Positions 10,059 to 20,615 of a stretch of 64,000 nucleotides of DNA are shown piece by piece. Numbering within the stretch: position 1 is the first letter of the stretch; each line of letters begins with the position of its first letter. The notes beneath the pieces are model-generated. The model was not told where the DNA came from, made no database searches, and was given only the letters and a program-made list of their open reading frames with translations. The stretch spans positions 186,001 to 250,000 of the forward strand of contig JAOALB010000062.1 in NCBI GenBank assembly GCA_025331125.1, in the 5' to 3' direction. Made by a program: the position numbers and the translations under genes. This DNA comes from Mycogone perniciosa (lineage: Eukaryota; Ascomycota; Sordariomycetes; Hypocreales; Hypocreaceae).

Positions 10059-11192
10059 TCAGTTCACCAAGTACTGAAATAAAGAGGGCCACACATAGTC
10101 ATCAACATGACTGTAGTCGTCCACCAAAGCCTCATCTTCATCATCTTCATCATCGCTAGAAAGGATTCTGTCTTGCTCCCGCTTGATCTCCTTCCAGCCC
10201 CTCCCAGGAATCTCGCTTCGGATATCACCATGTGTGAGGTATCGAGACCCTTGTTTCTCCTCGTAATCAACACCCCTGCCCCGCTTCACCACGACCAACA
10301 TCTCCTTCTCGCGCTCGCCAGGGGCCATGAGTTGAGAATCCTCTTCTTTGCTAAAATCTTTGGCACCCTGACCTGGAGACAGGGTTTGCGTGAACCTGAC
10401 CCGCGTAGCCGCGTGCATTACGGATCCAGATTGCTGCGGGTTGGTAGATCGGTAGATGGTGACTGAAGCCCCAGAGTCTGAGCCATCACGGTCCTCAAGA
10501 TTCCGTTGCCAACCTGCGGGCTGTGGCTCGCGGAGATACCGGTCCCTCTGTGGATCACCCTCCCAGGTAGGCCAATTACGTTTGTAGGCAATGAAGGCCG
10601 AGGTGTGTGACATGTAGTAGAGTTCTTTCCACCCATCACTATGCTTGACTAGGAGGTCGAGAGTATCATAGGAAACCTGGGCGTCTTTAGTGGTAAGTAC
10701 CGTCAATCTGTCAAGTTTCAGTCCAGGAAGAAGCTTTAAGGCTTGGGAAGTGCGGTAGTAGACATCATCTTCCTCAAAAGATATCATCAAAGGCCAGCCT
10801 GAAACCCGGACATGCCGAATCATCGAACGTGTCTCGAGAGGAATCTTGGCAAGTTTATCGAGCATGGCTTCCGGGGTCTCGAAGCAAAAAAGAACCTGGC
10901 TAAGCCAGGTCTTGCCAATTTCAGAGTATACTTGACGGCAACTGAAGAGAAAGGCGAGGCCATGGGGCGCTGGAGAAATGCGCTGACAGGTGATGCGAGT
11001 CACGGATCTCTCCCCAGATGCAAACCGGGTTGAAGAGAAGAGATGTGAGTAAATTTTGCTGCGCAACTCTTGAGGAAGCCGCATCAGCAGGCTTTCTTCC
11101 TGAAGTTTTGCAGGCCCGAATTTGACTGCATTTTGAGGCCTGTTTTTGTTCTTTCTCTTGGAATTTTTCTTGGACGTTTTCCTGCGTGGCAT
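10059..11192 (-). CDS. F-box-like protein of a fungus-expanded family
   Basis: A 377-residue protein in a single exon, starting at ATG 11192 (MPRRKTSKKNSKRKNKNR). A basic N-terminal tail of about 30 residues is followed by an F-box-like segment (residues about 36-50, LMRLPQELRSKIYSHLF). Then comes the pattern typical of this large ascomycete family: FLFSCRQVYSEIG, LFCFETPEAMLDKL, MIRHVRVSGWPLM and LKLLPGLKLDRLTVL. F-box proteins usually recruit substrates to SCF ubiquitin ligases, but for this family the role is not established. The C-terminal third is low in conservation and ends in an acidic stretch (SSDDEDDEDEALVDDYSH). Start and length are reasonable, and no intron is needed. Confidence 0.8.
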   Translation of the reverse strand: MPRRKTSKKNSKRKNKNRPQNAVKFGPAKLQEESLLMRLPQELRSKIYSHLFSSTRFASGERSVTRITCQRISPAPHGLAFLFSCRQVYSEIGKTWLSQVLFCFETPEAMLDKLAKIPLETRSMIRHVRVSGWPLMISFEEDDVYYRTSQALKLLPGLKLDRLTVLTTKDAQVSYDTLDLLVKHSDGWKELYYMSHTSAFIAYKRNWPTWEGDPQRDRYLREPQPAGWQRNLEDRDGSDSGASVTIYRSTNPQQSGSVMHAATRVRFTQTLSPGQGAKDFSKEEDSQLMAPGEREKEMLVVVKRGRGVDYEEKQGSRYLTHGDIRSEIPGRGWKEIKREQDRILSSDDEDDEDEALVDDYSHVDDYVWPSLFQYLVN

Positions 11193-12954
11193 GGTGAATC
11201 CAGGATAGGGACAACGGCTGCGTTGAGGCTCTCCAAGTAGTCGAATGCGTGGATGGATCTATCTTGCTTGTTAGGTGTCACAGGGGATGAGTTCATGCAA
11301 ACACAAGAGAAAGATTGCTCTTTCAATAACGGCAATGGAATAATGAAGTACGAAGTACGAAGTAGGTGATGCGAATTCCACGGAGGAACAAACCTACCTA
11401 GTTCGTACATAGAGGGATTAAGCAGACGCAACCTTGTAATGATCCGTACCCCGCGCAAAAGGAAAGCTCCAAAGCCACCCTCGTTAACTTTCCATCATCA
11501 AACGCTGCTTTCAACTGAAAGGAGTCAGTCAGGTTGGCGGATAGGTCTGGCGGCAAGATCCACACGTCTGGCGTTGAAGATGTCTCTAACAGAGCTGCCA
11601 GTAGAGCTGCCAGTATTACTTCGTAGGCACAGCACGTAAATAGGGGTTCACCCCCCCTGTAACCCATGTCAATTGATCATCTAATGTGTGTCTTGTCGTC
11701 CTAGTGCCTTGCTGACTTGACGCCTAAATAGTGAGATATTGTGCTATAACTGAGGCGCTGGCCCCGCGTTATAGCGCCCTAGCAGCGGCCAGTCCAAGGC
11801 AACCACCAGCAGCCTTGCCTTGATTGCCCAGCCACTAGGATCGCTCGCTTTCCTCCTTCACAGGAAACATCCGACTCGACAAGCAGATCCCCTCGAGTCC
11901 TTCACTCCGATACGATACGCGCTTGGCACGAAGCAGCCTCTGTGCATTTTCAGGGCCCTGGGAGGCTTTCATTTGCTGTGGCTGATACGTTGCGCGCGGC
12001 TATCCGATTGATTAATCTCTGCCTGTGCCTGCGCCTGTGCCTGTGCCTCTGCCTTCAGCCGCGTTCAACAAAGGCGCCTATCACCACTCACCCACTGGCT
12101 GCGTGGCTGGTCTCGTCAATATGGAGGTAAGATTGAGGCCCGATTCATTCGTTCATTCATTCGTTTGTTCGTTCGCATCCAATGCCTTTATGAACGATCA
12201 AGGTTATTTCGGGTGGACGAATGCACAACATACATGTTCGGAGCACGGCTCTATCCTTGAAATTATAAGATAAGCGCCATGTTCAGGTCACACACCCTTG
12301 GTCGTCGCGAAAACAACGAGCTCGAGTGGGCTGCTTATGTGTCACCACATTCTAGGTCACTTCACATCATGCTGCCTTGCCTTAACCCCCCCGGATAGGC
12401 AGATAACTGCATGCCACAGCCCTCCATGAAACAGTCACAAGCATACTGCTCGAGTGGACGACGACAAAAGCTTCTCGAGTTACCCGAGAGGCTGCCTGTT
12501 GGCTCGCTGGCGTTCGCTAGCACGCGCTGTGAGCTGGCAAAGTCTTACAATGTGTCCTGCACTTCGTGGGCTTGACCCAGATGCAAGAGCCATGTGCGAC
12601 GGTCCAGATGGCTGTCCGTGTCACTTTGAGGCCTGGTCGCTGTGTGCCACTACGCGCCCTTGGGGGTTGAGGCTGGTACGTATATGGTGGCCATGGCCAC
12701 GGATGGTGTTCTGCCAACAAGTGTTGAGCAGATCTCCATTGTGGGAGATATATGGGACGAAGTCAAAGAGCTCAGGTGAACGTTTACCATCGGTCGTTGA
12801 TGCTTTCTGAGAGGACAGCCGCTCCCCACCGTCATGAATAGCTTCATCTAGAACAACGCTCCCATAAAGTCTGACCGCATATTCCTCCTCATCTGCTCGC
12901 AGAATATCCCGCGCTTCGAATCAACTTCACTCACTATTCTCTCTTTCGCCCGTC
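11193..12954. other. long intergenic region with simple repeats
   Basis: No convincing coding region. It contains a gcctgt-type hexamer tract at about 12020-12056, an attc-type tetramer tract at about 12143-12172, and a gaagtacgaagtacgaagta repeat near 11346. A pyrimidine-rich stretch (12925-12952) lies directly upstream of GTR2 and may be its 5' leader. The open frame at 12454-12810 lacks any domain and is probably chance. Confidence 0.5.
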
Positions 12955-14287
12955 ATGTCCCTAAGTCCCCCCATATACGGCTCGCCATCAAACGAGACAT
13001 ACCCCGGGCTCGATGCCTTTGCCCGCGCTCACTCCCGCTCCGGTGTTATGAGTCCAGCTAGGCTAAATCTTCAACGTTTGCATCAACAGGGAAGTCGAGG
13101 AACGCCCAAGAAAGATGCGCCGAAGCCCGCTGAGGTGGCGGCTGGCCCACCACCCAAGGGGAAACCGCGTCTATTGTTGATGGGACAGAGACGGTATGTC
13201 GCGATTGAACATGCCTCTTTGGCGAGTAACGACTGATGAAACGATGCGCCATTAGAAGTGGCAAGTCATCCATCTCCAGCGTGGTATTCCACAAGCTGCC
13301 ACCAAATGAGACCCTGTTTCTGGAGTCAACAGCACGAATACAAAAAGATACCATGGCGTAAGCAACCCCAACTTTCTTACATGAGGAATATTTTGGTAGC
13401 ATGTGGCTAACATGGGCACCTAATCCAGATCTTTCATGGACTTCCAAGTATGGGATTTCCCGGGTCAAATAGACATTTTTGACAACCCCAGCTTCGATAT
13501 GGAGGCTATCTTCGGCGAGATCGGTGCCCTTATTTGGGTCATTGATGCTCAAGACGACTATCTTGAGGCCGTGGCTCGACTCAATACTACCATCCTTTCT
13601 CTACAGCGCACATATCCAAACATCAACATTGAAGTCTTCATCCACAAAGTGGACGGCTTGTCGGATGACTACAAGCTAGACATACAGCGCGACATTACCA
13701 TCCGTATCCAAGACGAGCTGTCGGACCACGGCTTCGAAAACGCGCCCGTTACCTTCCATCTTACTTCTATTTACAACCACTCCATCTTCGAGGCATTCAG
13801 CAAAGTCATTCAGAAGCTCATCCCGAGACTCGGCACGCTCGAATCTATGCTCACCAACCTTTGCCGCACATGCCGCTTCGAAAAGGCTTACCTCTTCGAT
13901 GTCTTGTCAAAAATTTACATCGCAACAGACACCGCTACCGCTGACATGGCCAGCTACGAAATCTGCAGCGACTACATCGACGTCATTATCGACATTACCG
14001 AAATATACGGCACGTGGCAACGCAGCGATGACGGCCGCAAGCGCCTCGAAGGCGAACCGTGGAACTCGAAGCTCGAAGACCAAGTTGGGTGCTCTACTGC
14101 GGAGAGCTGTCTCGTCCTGCATGATAGCAACAAGCCGATTATGCTGCGCGAGGTGGATCGGTATCTTGCGCTGGTGGCAATTATGACGGATGATTCGTAT
14201 GATAGGATGCCCTTGGTGAATATGAACGTGGAGGCTGTGGTGGAGGGATTGACGGAGTTTTTTGACATTACGAAGCCGAGGAAGTGA
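12955..14287 (+). CDS. gtr2: Gtr2/RagC-RagD family GTPase (EGO complex, TORC1 signalling)
   Basis: Three exons: 12955-13193, 13256-13357 and 13429-14287 (239+102+859 nt), giving 399 residues. Introns are 62 and 71 nt with gtatgt/gtaagc donors, ttag/ccag acceptors and a ggctaac branch site in the second. After a non-conserved N-terminal tail of about 70 residues come the P-loop GQRRSGKS (77-84), the switch/G3 block WDFPGQ (122-127) and HKVD (186-189). These match Gtr2/RagC better than Gtr1/RagA. The region FYLTSIYDHSIFEAFS-like (here FHLTSIYNHSIFEAFS) and the C-terminal roadblock-type domain follow. In fungi Gtr2 pairs with Gtr1 on the vacuole membrane and relays amino-acid status to TORC1. 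The long Ser/Pro-rich N-terminal extension is the only unusual feature. The splice joins keep every motif in frame. Confidence 0.95.
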
Positions 14288-14511
14288 GATGAATGTCGAG
14301 CCAGGGAACTTCTTGCTTGAGGAGAGTTTTTGATGGATGTGTGTCTGTGATTGATATGGTGAAAAGTGTATTATAGATACCTTTCAGAGCGGTGCCAGGC
14401 ATTGTTCAGTGTTCATATTGCTCGATTTCTTTTTTGCGAATCTATAGTTACGACTGCGCAGCACCTCCCCGTTGAATGTTTGGAGTGAAATGTGCTATGA
14501 GAACTGGCTAG
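14288..14511. other. convergent 3' intergenic region of GTR2 and APC4
   Basis: Only 224 bp separate the stop codons of two convergent genes. It must hold both transcript ends. No separate gene is seen. Confidence 0.5.
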
Positions 14512-17224
14512 TTACTTCTCGGTTGGTATGGTATACGTCCGCCACGTTGTGCGATTGCTCCCCAACAAGCAGATCCTTGCAGGTACTTCACCCCGTGCAT
14601 CACTCTTATCGTGCAGTTCCATCCGAATGGGCCGAGGTGTCTGATGATTGTTTGGTAGTCGAAATTTGACGAAAGCCTCACCGGATACTGGCGACACGAC
14701 TTGGCTGGGGTCCGTGGGTTCGTAGGGCGTGTAGGAGAGTTTGTCTGGATCTTGCACTGGTACAGAAAGGACAACGGGGTTGTTATCTGTTCAAGACAAG
14801 TATTAATATCAAGCAGACTCGAGGGTATAGAGAGCGAGGGGAAGTGCTGATGTACCAGAGTCTTTGCAGAAGAGTATGAGGGCGTTTTCGTTGAGAAATT
14901 TCATGTCGATGAGGGTGTGGGAACCAAGGCTGATGCAGCAGGATGTGACAGGCTTGTTGTCGCTTATGCCGTTGATGATATCGATCCCGGTGCGGAAGAT
15001 GTGCACTAATAATTCATTAGAACGAAGAGCCTTGGTAAAGAGATGACGAGTTGTACCTTTGCCGGTCTCTTGCTTGGACGCCAGGGCGATGAATATAGTG
15101 CCGCCCTAGTTTTCGTTGCGTCAGTTGGGAGAGTTTTTTGCAATCTTGAATAGGTTTCAAGGCCTACCTTCTTTCCTGAACTGCACATCTTAATATCCAT
15201 TTTCGTAATGGGCCGCCCGATGGAGAGCTTCACAGGCATCCCGAATCGCACACTCCTCCTCTTCGCCTCGGCAATGCTGCTGAATATCTTATTGGACCAA
15301 GTCGTCGCGTAATTGACGAGGAAGTCAACATGCGGCAGGGCTTTCATGCTGGCTTGTCCGGCTTCGTATTTCTTCAACTGCTTGTCGAGCACATGCAACA
15401 GCGTGGGACCATCTTCTATGTAGTTCCAGTCGGCTGTGTAGTCCTCCTTGGCAATCTCACCGAAGAAGATGTCGAGCGGGCTGTTCGTAAGGTATCGCTC
15501 AATGTACGTCAACACCTTGGAAATCTCCATTGTCGCCTCCTTCTCTGTCAGCTCTTCAGTGGCAGAGCTGGGCGCTCCTAGGTGATCGATCTGGAAGCGT
15601 AGCCAAGTGGAAAAGGCGGTAAAATGCTGAAGCTCATCCATAGTGTGAACGAGGGCTTTGTGGCCTACTAGACTGAGGCAGCTGATAATGTCCATTACGC
15701 GGTTGATGTGCGGGATGGAGAGGCCAATGTCTTCGCGGTCATCATAGAAGCGGGCTAGACCGCGGAGACGGCTGAGGATGATGGAGCAGCGTTCGAGCGC
15801 AGGGAGAAAGTTTTGGTGGATGAGACTGCGGAGGCCCTCGAGACCTGATACGACAGCTTTGTCCCAACGCTTGTGTCCCTAGGTGATAATCTGTTAAGCA
15901 AGAGATGGGGTCAAGATGTTTGGGTGAAGCTTACTCGTTCTGCTAGGCTGTCTACCAGCCATTCCCGGATAGGTCCGTAGGGATGGCCAGTCAGCACCGT
16001 ATGGTAGAGGGCTGGGACTATTCCTCTGGGACCGCTTGTCATCTCTTCCAAGTCACCCTGCACACTCCGGATAAAGCGAGCCGGAAGTTCACGGGCGTTT
16101 TTCCACTCTGCCTGCATGTGAAGCGACGTCTGCTTCAAGTATCTCAGCAATGCTTGCAGAGTTGTGAGTTTATACGACAGGAGAGATAGATTGATGGGAG
16201 AAAATGAGATAAAAGGCAAGTCCATGGGGACAAGGTGAAGTTCCTCTGGCTCGTCGCGCTTGTCTGCGAAAATGAGTGCATGTGTAGACAACTGAGGGTG
16301 TGAGGCATGGTAAATCATGTGTGATGGGACTGATGAGTCCAGGCTTGGACACGGAAATGAGCCAATGACAAAGGAATCGTAAATGCTCAATTGCAGCTTT
16401 CCATCGCTGGTTCCCACGATCATGATGTTGACCTGGTCGTATGTTTCCCTCTTGGGTGTCTGGAACAAGAAGTCGATGCCACTGCGTAACGTGAAGACAG
16501 TCGCATCCTCGCTGCAACCCCGTTCAGTTTAGGATTTCTTTCATGGAAAAGCATAAAGCGATATATGAACTAACTCACCCTGTGCCGGCACTGGCAGTTG
16601 GCAAGGGGCTGATTTTGGGCAACGCGGTCTCAACCTCCAAGAAGGTGAGCTCCCGGGGGAGATTGAGGGGCGCTTCCTCCCCTTGTTGCGCCCACTCTCT
16701 TGAGATCTCGTCATCAAGTCGGCTTGGGAGCTTGTTGCCCGCCTTGTTTGCGATGATGTTCGTTGCCCAGCCGATGTGGGTGATTGTCGCCTCAGACTTC
16801 TGGCAGACTGGTATGTGATGAGCTGCCTTGTTGGTTTCCAGACCCATCAACCGCACGACACCATCACTCCACCCTAGGGCAAGAAATTGGCCTATAATTA
16901 AGATTTCCTCTTTTTAGCATCATTCATATAGACTGTTGCTATGCAGTATACACAGGCTGCAGGGGGGGTTGAAGAGAGCAGGGCAAATTCACCATCAGGT
17001 TTCCACGTCACGGTACGCGCTTCAGGCGCCTTTTCTCCCGGAGCTGCTGACTGATGGATTTTGGACACGACCTGGTTCGGCGGCCTATATATCAAGAGAT
17101 TCTTCTCTTCGCTGTCCCAGGTCGCAACGAGATCGAGCGTCGGACAGCTCACGGGAAACCCGCCTGGAGCCTTGGACTCGAACTCCGTCTCGCTGAACAG
17201 CGACAGCTCCATCGCCTGTGCCAT
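14512..17224 (-). CDS. apc4: anaphase-promoting complex subunit 4 (Apc4/Cut20/Lid1 family)
   Basis: Seven exons on the minus strand: 17224-16993, 16891-16579, 16511-15935, 15878-15168, 15105-15057, 15005-14856 and 14786-14512. They sum to 2307 nt, or 768 residues plus stop, and all six introns (101, 67, 56, 62, 51 and 69 nt) join in frame. The N-terminus carries WD40-like blade sequence (LDLVATWDSEEKNLLIYRP, VTWKPDG joined to QFLALGWSDGVVRLMG). The middle part has the Apc4 long helical domain (MDELQHFTAFSTWLRFQ, DWNYIEDGPTLLHVLDKQL). The C-terminal sheet region ends in TYTIPTEK. Apc4 is a scaffold subunit of the APC/C ubiquitin ligase that drives mitotic exit. The first donor is hidden inside an open frame: reading through it gives a false 31-residue extension. 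Assignment rests on domain order and on these motifs; the length fits fungal Apc4. Confidence 0.9.
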
Positions 17225-17454
17225 CTCATCCGCAGACTCACCTCATGAACGCTTCGTTTTCTAGGGATCTGAAAAGACAGAGAGCATTGCGGCGACGCGC
17301 TGTTGTTGGATTATTGAGCTGCGCGTCGGCACTCTGTGGTGAGTGTTCCTCCCTCATAGGCGCCATTGTTAACGTGGGCTTTGCCTGATGTGAATTTTTG
17401 GGGATAGTATGAGGACTGAAGCCGATATAACCAATACTTTATCGCCTGTCCATC
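17225..17454. promoter_or_regulatory. APC4 upstream region, adjoining 5S array
   Basis: This 230-bp stretch lies between the APC4 start and a 5S gene. It must contain the APC4 promoter. gatataac near 17424-17431 is the AT box of the 5S gene at about -29. No other element is clear. Confidence 0.4.
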
Positions 17455-17573
17455 ACATACGACCATAGGTAGTGGAAAGCTCGGGGTCCCGTCCGCTCCC
17501 CCATAGATAAGCCACCAACCGGCAGATTAGTAGTTGGGTGGGTGACCACCAGCGAACACCGGCTGTTGTATGT
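17455..17573 (+). rRNA. 5S ribosomal RNA, alpha-type (copy 7)
   Basis: A 119-nt alpha-type gene with intact helix I (acatacgac/gttgtatgt) and C-box region. In helix II ggtagtgg faces ccaccaacc, so the centre of the helix carries a C where the other alpha copies have T. The loop base agctcgggg differs from aattcgggg in the other alpha copies. T-rich termination sequence follows. Confidence 0.92.
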
Positions 17574-17649
17574 CTTCTTTTTTGCCCTTTTTACTATTGT
17601 GTACTTCGTGTCAGGTGTGCATATAATGCAAGTTTAGAGAATGCCTAGC

Positions 17650-17768
17650 ACATACGACCATATCCATTGGAATATACGGGATCCCGTCCGCTCTCCCATA
17701 GTCAAGCCAATGAGAGGCAGATTAGTAGTCAGGTGGGTGACCACTGGCGAACACCGGCTGTTGTATGT
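17650..17768 (+). rRNA. 5S ribosomal RNA, beta-type (copy 8)
   Basis: A 119-nt beta-type gene 195 nt after the start of copy 7, with atataatgc at -29. Helix II is ccattgg against ccaatgag. A T6 run follows. Its spacer is closely related to that before copy 6, which shows the arrays at 9.5 and 17.5 kb share ancestry. Confidence 0.9.
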
Positions 17769-17839
17769 TTTTTGTCTTTTTTTGCCATTTTGCTCCTAGG
17801 TTGTGGGTGCATATACGGCGAGCTGAGACAGCAACCAGC

Positions 17840-17876
17840 ACATTTGACCATACTCATTGGGAAATACAGGATCACG
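17840..17876 (+). pseudogene. 5' fragment of a beta-type 5S gene, promoter box kept
   Basis: The first about 37 nt match a beta-type 5S gene with several changes (acatttgacc for acatacgacc, gaaatacagg for gaatatacgg). The match then stops at ggatcacg. The AT box atatacg is still at -29. The internal control region is missing, so it should be inactive. Confidence 0.75.
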
Positions 17877-18910
17877 ATATGCTTTTTTCTTCAGTTCAAT
17901 GTTTTCCAATTTTTGCACCTTAAATTATATAATTAATTGGCGTGTCATTCAATCTGTATAGCCCCTTATCCTAGTTAAATTAATGTCGCGTTGTCACAAT
18001 TTGAACAATATTTCAACCACTTTTACTGCACTTCTTTCTAATTATTGAGGCATATCTAGCACCTGCTTTTAATAATGTTTTCCTAGTATTCAAAAGTACT
18101 GTAACTTCTGCGTTATCAGCCCATCAAAATAGGGACATGGGTCTTATACTGCGTTAACCTTTATGATCTATATATAAGCTTATTTGATTGGTTGGAATAG
18201 GTTAATTAATTATATAAGTTAATAAGATCTGTAACGCCGAAAAGGTAGACAATGCTGCATGTTCTCCGATCGAGCTGCCTGATCGAGCTTAAGCCTGTCA
18301 GCCGACGTTAACTAGGTACGCCTGGTTTGCCTTGAGTAATAAGTCTTGGCTTTTTTATCAGGGGTATAGACCGGAGCAAGGAAGCATGTAACAAAACACC
18401 CTAGCTGATGTCTAGCACAAATTTGCTGTGGATCCTACAAGTATTGTTTGGCGAGTGGCAATGAACTCCTCGTCATGATGGTGGCCTCAGAATTGGCCGC
18501 ACCATAACCTAAGCCTGAGTTTCTCCAGAAGGGCTTGGGACTATCATTTCATGTACAAGTCATAAATTTGCGCAGTTTGGGCAAATTAGCTTCTATACAG
18601 GGGCTACAATCCTCAGCAATCGCTGGGGTCAGTATGGACACGCATGTATGGACTACATGGGCTAGTGGCCATTTATATATAGACCTGGGGTTTCATCGGG
18701 GCACTTAACTATCCGACGCCAGTGCTCTCTGAGCGCTCTGGTTTCCTATGTAGGCAGGTTGGCATGTAATTCTTACGGAGAAGTAACCGCCATGGATGTT
18801 TGTCAATATCCTGATCGGACCTATCCTTCGCCGTCGGAATCACATATGTCCCGTTTGGAATCCTGTACGCCCCGATTGTTATTACCTAAAAAAGAAACTT
18901 TAAAAGAATA
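17877..18910. other. intergenic region, no gene seen
   Basis: Moderately AT-rich sequence with no usable coding frame, domain or terminal repeat. The end of it is the promoter region of the small secreted protein gene. Confidence 0.5.
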
Positions 18911-18915
18911 GTATC

Positions 18916-18923
18916 TATATAAA
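18916..18923 (+). promoter_or_regulatory. TATA box of the small secreted protein gene
   Basis: tatataaa lies 110 bp before the ATG at 19026. The intervening sequence is the pyrimidine- and A-rich leader (catacgaaaccatcgattctc and following) commonly seen before highly expressed fungal secreted-protein genes. Confidence 0.6.
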
Positions 18924-19025
18924 CAAGAGTGAAGAGCGTTTCAATCAACATACGAAACCATCGATTCTCTCAAGTCAACCTACATCCTTAAACATACCTT
19001 TGAACTACTCTTACCTCATTTCAAA

Positions 19026-19440
19026 ATGCTCTGGAAATCCGTTATTCTTGCCGGTGCTGCCCTTACCGGGCTCGCCTCCGCCGCTCCCAATCCTGCCCGA
19101 GGAAACTGGAGGGTGAACTTCTACAGCTCTAAAGACTGCTCTGAGAAGTCGCTCACTAGCTCTTATACTGGAACTTCCTTTTACGTGAGCTTTTATTTCA
19201 CTCTGGGAGATCAATTTTCTAGATCAACTGCTGACTGGCTTCCTTTTTGATGTCTAGGACAAGCATGCTGTCAGCCCACCGGGCCAGTACTTGAAGGTCA
19301 CTAAGGAGGGCCGATACGAGTCGTATGACGGGGCTTACGCATGCAATGATGATCAGAACAGGGTCTGCGCATTTGCCCGCATCAGCGACGGTTGCGTTGA
19401 GGGACCGGCTGGAGGCGCAAACAACTTTCTCATCTTCTAA
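19026..19440 (+). CDS. small secreted four-cysteine protein (effector-like)
   Basis: Two exons, 19026-19184 and 19258-19440, joined by a 73-nt intron (gtgagc...tctag, branch ctgac). The product has 113 residues. Residues 1-19 form a clear signal peptide (MLWKSVILAGAALTGLASA) with likely cleavage after ASA. The mature protein of about 94 residues has four cysteines at 38, 82, 90 and 99, enough for two disulfides, and no recognised domain. A TATA box and a leader of suitable length lie upstream. Secretion is well supported. A role as an effector, antimicrobial or surface protein is only a guess. Reading through the intron would give a false 74-residue product. Confidence 0.75.
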
Positions 19441-19694
19441 ATAATCCCAAAAGCACACGAATTCCTTCCACCACCTTGCCTGATGTGATCAGGAAGGTCA
19501 GTTCGTCATGTATATAAGGAAGAGTCATTCGAACCCATGTCATCTGATAGACCTGGTTTGAGATAGCTAGAGGAAGATTAATGACAGCGGTCTGAGGGAT
19601 AAGCTAAATACTAGACCGGAAAGTGGAAATATACATAGGGCAGAGATAGAGGCGGTCCTGAGCCTTATATACTGAACGGCGGTCTGCGGCAGAA
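19441..19694. other. 3' flank of secreted protein gene
   Basis: No gene seen. tatata at about 19666-19671 is the probable remnant AT box of the decayed 5S copy that follows. Confidence 0.4.
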
Positions 19695-19803
19695 ACTTGG
19701 GCCATAGTCACAAAGTGAACAAGAAACCCAGTTCGCTCTCCCAATGAGAGACAGATTAGCAGTAGTGGGTGGGTGACTACCAGTGAACACCGGCTGTTGT
19801 ATC
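19695..19803 (+). pseudogene. decayed 5S rRNA copy
   Basis: The 3' part is clear: gttcgctctcccaatgag, agacagattag, gggtgggtgactaccag and cggctgttgtat. About 9 nt present in intact copies (atagtcaag) are deleted. The final gt of the mature end is lost (ttgtatct), and the 5' third is only weakly recognisable. An AT box lies about 28 nt before the inferred start, as in intact copies. Confidence 0.7.
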
Positions 19804-20615
19804 TTTTCATTGTTGCTCTTGTATTGAATTTCTTTTGCAACTGTCAATGACTATCCTTTTTTAATCCACAATGCATTCAACAAATGCTTTATTCACCTCC
19901 CACATCCTTTTTTTCTCTTCTTCTTTGTGACTTCAATCCCCGTTGACTGGGCAGAGATGCGTCAGGACAAGTTCGCGCCGTTCACTACCATCCAACTGTA
20001 TCTCCGCTTAGAATGGTTGGAAAACAAGTCATTTTACTGATAAAATTAGTTAATAGTAGTCCGAAAAAATCGTTATTAGAGATACTGGAATCACTTTGCA
20101 AGAGATCACTAACCTCCCATGATTTATGCGATGCGCTGACATCCAAGGTCCCAGATTAACAAAGCCGCCTGGCTCTTTCAGTCTTTTGGATTTTGTGTCC
20201 TTTTGTTGCGAATAGCATTTTTTTAAAAGTAGAATTCATCTTGAAGGACACCTTTGTGCCTCACCATTCAACCTGACAATGAAGGATTCTGCAGTGAACT
20301 TAAGACTTGTACGATATTGAACAGATAACTTACAACATGACTTATCTGCAAAATCACGAAAAAAGCCCTTCCGCTCACAAAGCTTACTCCCACGCTGTCG
20401 GCTTTCTTTTGTGAATGAGAAAAATTCTCAAGGATCGTTCTTTGAACACTGGACAACCGACAGGCAAGCTGCCAACACAGCGACTCAAACTCATGAACGA
20501 TGTCACCATTCAGCAGCACTGAATATGCAGCTCACCTATATCAACACCAGGCAATCTTCTCTATCATGCTCCCTCTTCATCTCACCAAAACATCGTTCAC
20601 CATCATCAGCATAAA
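19804..20615. other. intergenic, no gene seen
   Basis: T-rich stretch followed by ordinary sequence. Open frames here are short, overlapping and without coding features. Confidence 0.45.

Noticed and set aside
12454..12810. 118-codon open frame upstream of GTR2
   Set aside because: Trp/Arg/Cys-heavy composition typical of non-coding frames, overlapped by equally long frames on the other strand.
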